Assembly (NCBI RefSeq): GCF_000745345.1 | Contig: NZ_JQNR01000005.1 | Span: 496,001 to 560,000, forward strand | Source: Actinacidiphila yeochonensis CN732 | Lineage (GTDB): Bacteria; Actinomycetota; Actinomycetes; Streptomycetales; Streptomycetaceae | Length of the DNA stretch: 64,000 nt | Reading direction: 5' to 3' | In this document: positions 58,401 through 64,000 of the stretch, one piece after another | How positions within the stretch are numbered: the stretch's first letter is position 1 | Layout of the letters: each line of letters opens with the position of its first letter | Notes under the pieces: model-generated | Seen by the model: the letters and a program-made list of their open reading frames with translations, nothing else | What the model was told of the DNA's origin: nothing | Database searches by the model: none | Translations under genes and position numbers: made by a program

Positions 58401-61240
58401 TGGACCGGCTCACCGGCAGCTCCGGCATGCCGATGCACCTGCCGCACCTGCGCCACGTGCTCCCCCGCCCCCGCAACTGGCACCGCGGCAGGGTCCCCAA
58501 CGTCAAGTCCGCCCTGGACTTCTCCGTCTTCTTCGTCCCCACCACGGTCCCCACCCAGCGGCAGCCGGCCGCCGCGGACCCGGCCACGCGGGAGGCGAAG
58601 GCGCGGGCCGGCGGCCTGGGCCGGCGGCTGCACGAGGGGGCGACGGAGCAACGGCACGGGGAGTACGGGCAGTTCTTCTCCAGCATGAAGCTCGGCCCGG
58701 AACTGGACATCGCCGGGAACAGCGCCGGCGTCCCCGGCCCGCAGGGGCGGTTCGCGGTGGTCGCCTCCCAGGAGGCGTACACCGAGCACAGCGCCGAGAG
58801 CTTCACCATGGAGGAGGTGCTCAAAGGCGGCATCGACACCACCCACATGTCCGCGGTGGTCAAGGTCACCTACAGCACCCGCTTCAGCCACCGGGAACCG
58901 GTCTCCTCCTCCGGGCACTGGTTCATGGGCGGCGGCGTCAGCCAGTTCGAGCTGCCCGCCGCCCTGCGCGAGCACCTCACCGCGGCCGACCCGCTGGCGG
59001 CGTGGACCCCGGCCGTCGAACGGCCCGACACCACCGACGCCGACCGCGCCGCCCTGCGCCGGCCGCTCTCCCCCTCCCTGGCCTACGACACCGGGCACGT
59101 CCGCGTCGTCGTCCCGCCGGAGGCGATCGCGACGACGGGCGGCGTCGCCGGCTGGGTGGCCAGGACGCTGGTGGAACGCGGCCTGATCGACGCCCGGTTC
59201 ATGACGGCCGGCACCGACCCGGTCCGCCAGAAGATCACCGCCGCCTACGACGAGACCGCGCTGGCCGGACAGGTCGCCGAGCTGATGAGCACCGGCATCC
59301 CGGTCCACCTCGACCGGCCCCTGCTCGGCGACCGGCGGCTGACCGTCCTGCTGAAGGGCACCAGCCTCACCCGCGGCCCCCAGTACGTCCGCTCCTCCGA
59401 CACCGGCCGGACCACCTTCGGCGGCAGCGCCGTGATCTCGAAGGGCCAGGTCAACGAGAAGATCACCACGTACGGCATGGGCCTGGTCGCCACCGGCGAG
59501 GGGGTGGTCGGCGAGGAACCGGAGGCCGCGCTCGCCCCCCAGGGCGCGCTGCGCTACGACCGGGGCCAGGACGTCGGCAAGGAACAGGTCGGCGAGACCG
59601 AGGACCTGCGCCGCCTCACCGGCGCCCACCCCGACGAGGCGAAGGCGCCCACCACCGACACGTACGCCGACCGCGTCGCCCTGCACCTCCAGATCAGCGT
59701 CGACCACGTCCCCGCCCAGCCCCTGCGGACCATCACCAGCACCTCCAAGCGGTCCCACGCCGCCCTCTCCCACGCGCTGGCCGCCAAGCCCGACCGGACC
59801 CGGCTCGACGTCGAACGAGGCACCCGCACCCTCGACAACGCCGACGGCACCCGCGACTTCATCCTCGAAGAGCTGATGCCCGGCTCCGCCCTCGTCCCCA
59901 TGGAGGTCGACCGGTCGCTGACCGTCCCGGCGTCGGCCCCACGGCTCCCCGCTCCGCCGGCACCCGCGTTCGGCTACACGCTCACGGCCGGCACACCGAA
60001 AGCCGACGACCTCAACAAGGCCCTCGCGGAACTGGTCCACCCGGTCAGCATCGAGACCGCCAACGCCGCCTTCCACGCCCGCTACGCCGGAACCGACTCC
60101 AACACCCCCGCCGCCCTGCGCCGCAAGCCCGTCCAACCCCGGCGGTACACCGAGCGCCACCCCAGCAAGGAAGCCTCCTACTCGCTGACCGGCAACAAGG
60201 GCCGCGCCGTCGCGCAGTCCCTGGCCCGGCGCACCGCCCGCGACAAGCTCCCGCTGATCCTGGACCACGCCTACGACATCCTCACCGAACCCAGCACCCG
60301 CGTCACCTACGGCGCCGACGTCCTCACCGCACGCCCCCTCCCCGTCGAGTCCTTCACCCGCATGACCGGGCTGACCGTCGACGCCTTCAACGCCGAGACG
60401 ATCACCGCCACCGGCAACGTGCGGGCGACGCAGGCGTCGATGGACCCCTACGCCGCCGCGGGCGAGAACGAGGGCGAGATCGCGGTACCGCACTTCTCGA
60501 CCTACACCACCGTCACCCCGTCGTCCCTCACCTCCAAGCACACCGAGGACAACCGGCGCGTCCAGGCGAACTTCGTCCCCTACGTCCTCGAACTGCGCGA
60601 CGTCCTCCACTCCCGCGGCCTCACCTACGAACTCACCACACCGGGCCGCGCCGTAGCGTTCCTGGAGTACCGCCACGCCGTCGACCTCGCCACCCGGTTC
60701 CCCGAGCGGTTCACCCACCCGGACAAGGCGACCGCGACCCCCGCAGCCGCCCAGGAGGACACGGCGCCGCCGACCGGGCCGGAGGCGGCAGCGGCAGCTC
60801 CGGCGGTGTCGGAGCCGGAGCCGGTGGCGGAGCCGGAGCCGGTGGCGGTGGCGGAGCCGGTGGCCGCCGAGGGGGTGCGGAGCCCGCGCCCGGAGGACGG
60901 TCCGGACCTGTTCAGGTACCCCCTCGACGGCGGGGACGGCGGGGACGGCGGCCTGCTGGAGGCCGAACTGGTCGAGCTGGAGGCCGGGTTCGCCCGCCGG
61001 AGCCCGGCTGCCGTGGCCGCCGCCGAGGAGCTGGCCGACCGCCTCGGCCGCCGGGTGGCCGCGGCGGTCAGGGAACGCTGGGAGGCCGAGGCCCTGCCCC
61101 CGGCCCGGCTGGAGCTGCGCATGGCCGACACCACCCGGTTCACGGCGGCGATGGCGCTCTCCCGCGCGGTGGTCCACGCCCTGCACCACCGGGCGTCCGT
61201 CGTCGTCGGCCCGATGAGCCCGATCGAACTCTGCCCGTAG
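55445..61240 (+). CDS. Large beta-rich protein related to the giant protein (main frame)
   Basis: 1,931 codons from an internal GTG; the real start is probably upstream in another frame (54,936 or earlier), giving ~2,100 residues. It consists of beta-rich modules like those of the giant protein. The stretch 'YDAVYGISITELDTNGKQ'-'LRRLVHQVDD'-'VVPKAF' parallels 'YDTAYELALRPLDEDG'-'VVRRWVHD'-'VVVPE' there. Ser/Thr-rich strands recur ('ELTDTSTSSVTESHGSKS'). A linker rich in Ala/Pro/Glu (~1,780-1,810) precedes a helical C-terminal part ending 'IELCP'. It has no WXG domain of its own but follows two WXG100 genes in the same direction, so partners in trans are conceivable. No enzymatic motif recognised. 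Confidence 0.8.
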   Translation: MHDGVAHVTFTPATAPAADGLTALPTDPAAVDGTSKYVEVSNAEERSSLINIGAGVVLESFLYESTKHLGVGIDVHFIPRKQLETTHAREVAYLDGSRLMDGPRGTYRTGTQIRVVLQRADGREITGVVEVPEHAVEYSVMSALTTPPPPNAPSLQVRSAERLLEHPFGLPKIDPAPVLRAISGALLEAGYTGHDAAHVVHEVAEEVFNSEQAELVSHSLFDSTYRSNLIEGHHFLGNVRIALELTSVTRAPDITGPEASALRMDMGYSVETTHERAHGYDVPGEVAVVFRLPGAAARVVGVGVGAELTDTSTSSVTESHGSKSVARYGGGQARYEAAIRAVITIDSRRAKWTMDPRRPLYRRGRVEGPITVEGVRGEVVVPLARAADFERGITGTPGKAERFADHLEAVYAGGPSLGGSRNAGTSTRASTGTGARTGDDRGDDGTAMRTSGQPLQRVRPDTVQAVLGGAAPQGRPRGVLATGMRPVRSQVDFVDAIPDLLRLAHAPGADGRPGGLQLIVEEPELAGFLRERVAAVWDDQRAGREAVRDALAAARAVDGDASRLASRHLLTLLATHPLLAVAGADRVLISRHPVGDRKAREYVLDQDGRVWRGARAGLDPAVYADDVRTLVPTLDPGGATWQLAARSGLGPAVVTSSPGIGKVLRAVENALLVLMDSRTAVDDRLFEARRDIPDHRQGTRVRTEIMRKVGTELSSAKMRAQYDRLVRSNIRVTVAVKGRRFWNRARLFVVEVNGNLLGRADGNVAATDSDVSVDLQVEGSLGAATEWAQETVAFTSFDAGLKVEVVPLVKFSLTDSYTELEGGREKSRELSTEETEFRRTTTAADAAALPRYDAVYGISITELDTNGKQLRRLVHQVDDEVAPVVPKAFTAPDQGLDGYLDGLDEFGRIDAGTAERLRDHRVRFDLTGTSGVSLHQANLERLVAPVLAVVREHDAKHGIHREFTEYMAIETHVRDAMDNAYFGSHLDRLTGSSGMPMHLPHLRHVLPRPRNWHRGRVPNVKSALDFSVFFVPTTVPTQRQPAAADPATREAKARAGGLGRRLHEGATEQRHGEYGQFFSSMKLGPELDIAGNSAGVPGPQGRFAVVASQEAYTEHSAESFTMEEVLKGGIDTTHMSAVVKVTYSTRFSHREPVSSSGHWFMGGGVSQFELPAALREHLTAADPLAAWTPAVERPDTTDADRAALRRPLSPSLAYDTGHVRVVVPPEAIATTGGVAGWVARTLVERGLIDARFMTAGTDPVRQKITAAYDETALAGQVAELMSTGIPVHLDRPLLGDRRLTVLLKGTSLTRGPQYVRSSDTGRTTFGGSAVISKGQVNEKITTYGMGLVATGEGVVGEEPEAALAPQGALRYDRGQDVGKEQVGETEDLRRLTGAHPDEAKAPTTDTYADRVALHLQISVDHVPAQPLRTITSTSKRSHAALSHALAAKPDRTRLDVERGTRTLDNADGTRDFILEELMPGSALVPMEVDRSLTVPASAPRLPAPPAPAFGYTLTAGTPKADDLNKALAELVHPVSIETANAAFHARYAGTDSNTPAALRRKPVQPRRYTERHPSKEASYSLTGNKGRAVAQSLARRTARDKLPLILDHAYDILTEPSTRVTYGADVLTARPLPVESFTRMTGLTVDAFNAETITATGNVRATQASMDPYAAAGENEGEIAVPHFSTYTTVTPSSLTSKHTEDNRRVQANFVPYVLELRDVLHSRGLTYELTTPGRAVAFLEYRHAVDLATRFPERFTHPDKATATPAAAQEDTAPPTGPEAAAAAPAVSEPEPVAEPEPVAVAEPVAAEGVRSPRPEDGPDLFRYPLDGGDGGDGGLLEAELVELEAGFARRSPAAVAAAEELADRLGRRVAAAVRERWEAEALPPARLELRMADTTRFTAAMALSRAVVHALHHRASVVVGPMSPIELCP

Positions 61241-61496
61241 CGGCGGGGTCCGGGTCCGCCTCCGGGCCCGGGTCCGCCTCCGGGCCCGAGGCTGTCCGGC
61301 ACCGTTCGGCCGTAACGGCCCCGTGGGCGGGGAGAAGGAAGCAGACTGCGGGTGAGCGCCCGCCCGGTCCGTGGCCGGGCCCGGACGAAGGCGCGCCTCC
61401 GGCAGGAGACCGCCGAGCGGATCGCGACGCGTCGGACCGACGGGGTCCGACCACCGCGCCGTGGTCGACGGCACCGACGCAAGGAGCAGCACCCCC
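61241..61496 (+). other. Intergenic region with 18-bp repeat
   Basis: About 61,249-61,290 holds two copies of an 18-bp CCGGGTCCGCCTCCGGGC-type unit with local GGGCCC symmetry. The rest shows no feature beyond AAGGAG (about 10 nt before GTG 61,497), the ribosome site of the next gene. Confidence 0.5.
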
Positions 61497-61844
61497 GTGA
61501 CCGAAGAGACCATGACCGAAGAGACCATGACCGAAGAGACGTGGACCACGATCAGCCGTCTCGTGCGGTGGCTGGACGAGAAGGACAACGCCGCGACTAC
61601 GGAACAGGTCCGGCTGCTGCGGCTGTTCAAGCTCCAGGAGGAGGTCGGCGAGGTCGCCCAGGCCACCATGGGCGCGGTCGCCGCGAACCCGCGCAAGGGC
61701 GCCTCGCACACCTGGGAGGACGTCCAGCACGAGCTGTGCGACGTCATCCTCACCGGCATGGTGGCCCTGCGGACCCTGACCCCGGACGCGGGAAAGGTCT
61801 TCCAGGAGCGGCTGGGCGTCGTGGCCGAGCGCTCCCTCTCCTGA
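61497..61844 (+). CDS. MazG-like family protein
   Basis: 115 residues from GTG 61,497, chosen for the AAGGAG upstream; an earlier in-frame start at 61,371 would add a basic, unlikely N-terminus. A 15-bp unit repeated three times gives 'TEETM' repeats at the very start, so ATGs at codons 6 and 11 are alternative starts. The MazG-type metal-binding motif is present: 'EEVGE' (Glu48, Glu49, Glu52) and 'HELCD' (Glu79, Asp82). MazG-fold enzymes hydrolyse nucleoside triphosphates to monophosphate and pyrophosphate; substrate unknown here. Short single-domain versions are common in Streptomyces. No evident link with the secretion genes. Confidence 0.85.
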   Translation: MTEETMTEETMTEETWTTISRLVRWLDEKDNAATTEQVRLLRLFKLQEEVGEVAQATMGAVAANPRKGASHTWEDVQHELCDVILTGMVALRTLTPDAGKVFQERLGVVAERSLS

Positions 61845-61863
61845 TCGCACGGGTCGGCCGACA

Positions 61864-61892
61864 CCGTTCGCCTGCCCGGAGCAGGCGAACGG
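61864..61892. terminator. Hairpin between convergent genes, perfect 12-bp stem
   Basis: CCGTTCGCCTGC (61,864-61,875), loop CCGGA, GCAGGCGAACGG (61,881-61,892). It lies 20 bp after the MazG-like stop and before the convergent zinc-ribbon gene. No U-tract follows, as is usual in high-GC actinobacteria. Confidence 0.8.
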
Positions 61893-61932
61893 CCCGCCTC
61901 CCCCCACCGTGTCCAGGGGAAGCGGGCCGTTC
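61887..61932. terminator. Second, overlapping hairpin (17-bp arms, one mismatch)
   Basis: Left arm 61,887-61,903 pairs with 61,916-61,932 (GAACGGCCCGC.. with ..GCGGGCCGTTC), with one mismatch and a 12-nt loop. The left arm shares GAACGG with the right arm of the first hairpin, so in RNA only one of the two can form fully. Probably the terminator for the minus-strand unit. Confidence 0.7.
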
Positions 61933-61960
61933 ACGTGACGGCGGCGGCGTTCCTGCCGGG

Positions 61961-63514
61961 TCAGCTGCCGCCGGATTGGGACGGGCCGAAGAACTCGATC
62001 TCCGCGATGGCGACCTGCTTCTCCTTGGAGGGCTGGTAGGCGGTCTCCAGGGTGAAGCGGACCTTGATGACGTCGTCGTAGCGGAAGCCGCGGGGCTGGC
62101 CGCCCGCGCCCTCGTCGAGGACGATCTCGCTGGTCGTGGTCTTGCCGTTGGCCTCGGTGACGGTGGCCTCGACGCGGTGCGGGAGGGCCTCCTGGGTGTT
62201 CTGGTCGGCTCGGTTGGAGACGCCCGGCGTGATGATCAGGTCCAGCAGCCGGGTCGGTTCGTCGAACGACGCCTCGATCCACTGGCCCTGGCCCGACTCG
62301 GACACCCCCGGGCCCCACCAGGTGTTGTTGAACTCGTCGAACGCCAGCCCGGGCTTGTGGCCGGCGAAGAAGCGGGACGCCGTGACCTGGTCCGGGGCGA
62401 CGGGGGCGCGCTTGGCGAAGTGGTCGCGGGTGGCCTGGACGCCCTTGGGGATGTTGACGGCCAGCACGATCACCAGGGTCAGGACGATCGCCGCCCCCAG
62501 CCAGCCCAGTACCCGGTCGAAGGTGTGGCGCAGCCGGGGGCGCTCGCCGGCCCACGGGGTCTCCCTGTTGCGGAAGTCCAGCAGCCGCCGCCACCACGGC
62601 AGCCGTCCCGGGGCCTGCTGCTCCCCGGCCATGGACATCGCGCACCGGGCGCAGAAGTGCCGGTCGGGCCGGTTCCGGGTGCCGCACCAGGGGCAGGGCA
62701 CGCCGCCGTCCACGCCCAGTTCCTCGCCCGGGGCCTGGACGGTCTGCGGGCGCTGGGGGGCCGGAAGGCCGGGCAGGACCGGGGCCACGGAGGGCGTCGC
62801 GACGGGCTCGGGGTCGGCGACCGGGACGAGCAGGCGGCGGGCGCGGTCGGACATGCCCTCGGCGTCCGACAGCCGCAGGTTCTCCAGGGTGTCGTTCTCG
62901 GACGCGGCGGCCCCGTCAGCGCCGTGTCCGGCGGGCGAGCCGGGCGCGGGCGGGCCGAACGCCGGCGGCCCGAACGCGGGCGGACCGAACGCGGGCGGGT
63001 TGGCGGTGGGCACGCCGTACTGGGCGGCCTGGGCCGGGACGCCCGCGTCCCCGCCGGACCCGGCGGCGTACGCGGACCCCCAGGTACCCGCCGGCTGCGC
63101 CGCGGGCATCGGGTACTCGGGGCCGGGCGAGCCCCCCGGGGTGCCGGGCAGGCCCGTACCGCCGCCGGGCGCGGGGTAGGCGTCCTGGGCGGGGTAGGCG
63201 GTCGCCGGGGCGGCCGGCGGCACCAGCCGGGGCGGCACGAACGACGACGCCCCTCCCTGCCCGGGCACCGCCGCCCCGCCGGGGTCCCCGCCGTACGTGC
63301 GCGGGTCGCCGGCCCGTCCGGCGGTGTCCGCCCCGGCGCGCGGCGCGGCCTCCGGCTCGGTACGCGGCGCGGGCTCGGTACGCGGCGCGGGCTCGGCGCG
63401 CGGCGCGGCGGCCGCCCGTTCCGACCAGCTCAGTACGGCCCCGCACGCGTCGCAGAACGACACGCCCGGTTCCGCGCGGGTGCCGCATTCTGCGCAGTTC
63501 TGCGTGGTGGTCAT
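61961..63514 (-). CDS. Zinc-ribbon membrane protein with C-terminal glycan-binding-like domain
   Basis: 517 residues. The N-terminus has a zinc ribbon (Cys7-x2-Cys10 ... Cys21-x2-Cys24). A long Pro/Gly/Ala-rich linker leads to a second ribbon near residue 272-290 ('CPWCGTRNRPDRHFCARC'). One membrane helix follows (~330-352, 'AAIVLTLVIVLAV'), then a beta-sandwich of discoidin/NADase-type glycan-binding character ('SRFFAGHKPGLAFDEFNNTWW', 'QWIEASFDEPTRLLDLII', 'IAEIEFFG'). The ATG overlaps the stop of the upstream tail-protein gene by 4 nt (ATGA), so the two are translationally coupled. Such proteins are found at the end of Streptomyces contractile injection clusters, which suggests a membrane-associated role with the particle (inference). 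Confidence 0.85.
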   Translation of the reverse strand: MTTTQNCAECGTRAEPGVSFCDACGAVLSWSERAAAAPRAEPAPRTEPAPRTEPEAAPRAGADTAGRAGDPRTYGGDPGGAAVPGQGGASSFVPPRLVPPAAPATAYPAQDAYPAPGGGTGLPGTPGGSPGPEYPMPAAQPAGTWGSAYAAGSGGDAGVPAQAAQYGVPTANPPAFGPPAFGPPAFGPPAPGSPAGHGADGAAASENDTLENLRLSDAEGMSDRARRLLVPVADPEPVATPSVAPVLPGLPAPQRPQTVQAPGEELGVDGGVPCPWCGTRNRPDRHFCARCAMSMAGEQQAPGRLPWWRRLLDFRNRETPWAGERPRLRHTFDRVLGWLGAAIVLTLVIVLAVNIPKGVQATRDHFAKRAPVAPDQVTASRFFAGHKPGLAFDEFNNTWWGPGVSESGQGQWIEASFDEPTRLLDLIITPGVSNRADQNTQEALPHRVEATVTEANGKTTTSEIVLDEGAGGQPRGFRYDDVIKVRFTLETAYQPSKEKQVAIAEIEFFGPSQSGGS

Positions 63515-64000
63515 CTCTCCGGGGTCCTTTCGGCGGCGCCGGCGGTCACCTCGACCGTGTACGGCATGTGGGCGGGCCGGGCGGCGGCGACGAGGTGGTC
63601 CAGGCGGTAGTGGTCGGCCGGGGTCGGGTCCGGCAGCCTCAGGTGGACGTGCAGGCGCGGGCGGGACTCGCCGGGGATCGGGCCCAGCGGACGGGCGCTC
63701 CAGCCGGCGCCGCCGCTCTCGGTGATCTCCGGTTCGACGCCGAAGGCGAGCCGGACCGCTTCGGCCAGGCCGCGCCGGGTGCCGCGGATACGGTGCAGCC
63801 GCGCGGCGGTCGCCACGGCGGCGCGGAGCAGCGGTTCGGGTTCGGTGCCGTCGGTCTCCGCGCCGACCCAGCCCGCCAGCCAGCGGGCGAAGTCCACGGG
63901 GGTCAGGTCCGGCCGGAAGTAGGTGTCGAGGCAGTCGAGCACGCTGTGGATGGGTGCGACCACCTCGTCGAGCCCGGCGACGAAGCGCTGCGCGAGGTCG
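63511..64000 (-). CDS. Phage-tail-type protein of a contractile injection system (partial)
   Basis: The frame is open past the right edge ('DLAQRFVAGLDEVVAPIHSV'), so the GTG near 63,963 is not the start. Visible is 'LDTYFRPDLTPVDFARWLAGW', then 'RRGLAEAVRLAFGVEPEI' and a C-terminal strand part. This is the P2 gpI-like tail/baseplate family (tail protein domain of extracellular and cytoplasmic contractile injection systems). It forms part of the baseplate. The rest of the cluster should lie to the right. Coupled to the zinc-ribbon gene by ATGA. Confidence 0.82.
   Translation of the reverse strand, partial: DLAQRFVAGLDEVVAPIHSVLDCLDTYFRPDLTPVDFARWLAGWVGAETDGTEPEPLLRAAVATAARLHRIRGTRRGLAEAVRLAFGVEPEITESGGAGWSARPLGPIPGESRPRLHVHLRLPDPTPADHYRLDHLVAAARPAHMPYTVEVTAGAAERTPER

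Noticed and set aside
55355-61864. Minus-strand frame of 2,169 codons opposite the giant-protein relative
   Set aside because: Antisense shadow: the plus-strand reading has clear beta-module motifs shared with the giant protein, the minus one has none.

Overview
The window is very GC-rich, with GTG starts, Shine-Dalgarno sites of the GGAG/GAGGAG type and long antisense shadow frames. Gene content and style point to a Streptomyces or close relative (Streptomycetaceae). This is inferred from gene families; no rRNA or other marker gene is present.

The dominant feature is one reading frame on the minus strand. It starts with ATG at 41,358 and stays open to base 1, the left edge. That is at least 13,786 codons without a stop, so the protein exceeds roughly 1.4 MDa and its C-terminus is not in view. 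Its N-terminus carries a WXG100-like helical domain (Trp48-Thr49-Gly50) and a hydrophobic segment. A long disordered region, a Glu/Arg/Ala-rich helical region and thousands of residues of Ser/Thr-rich beta modules follow. These are punctuated by four copies of an ~100-residue linker module, three copies of a 'GWLYSV' module, several minisatellites, and one segment with a His...Cys pair resembling a caspase/CHAT-type fold.

Immediately upstream, in the same direction and translationally coupled, lie two more WXG100-type proteins. One contains eight near-identical 48-residue repeats. Divergent from these is a third WXG-like secreted protein (44,406-45,239). Next come a beta-helix/AAA+ fusion, a single-pass membrane protein, a LuxR-type regulator with a degenerate receiver domain, a frameshifted eccD (type VII secretion membrane channel), and a membrane-anchored LamG protein. 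On the plus strand follow a WXG100 gene with a decayed duplicate beside it, another WXG100 gene, and a ~2,100-residue relative of the giant protein that seems to carry one frameshift. EccB, EccC, EccE and mycosin are not in the window.

At the right edge are a MazG-like gene, a two-hairpin convergent terminator, a zinc-ribbon membrane protein with a glycan-binding-like C-terminus, and the end of a phage-tail-type protein. The last two overlap by 4 nt and look like the end of a contractile injection system cluster.

Overall this reads as a type VII secretion effector/accessory island built around a giant modular protein, next to a contractile injection system locus. The export route and function of the giant protein are inferences.
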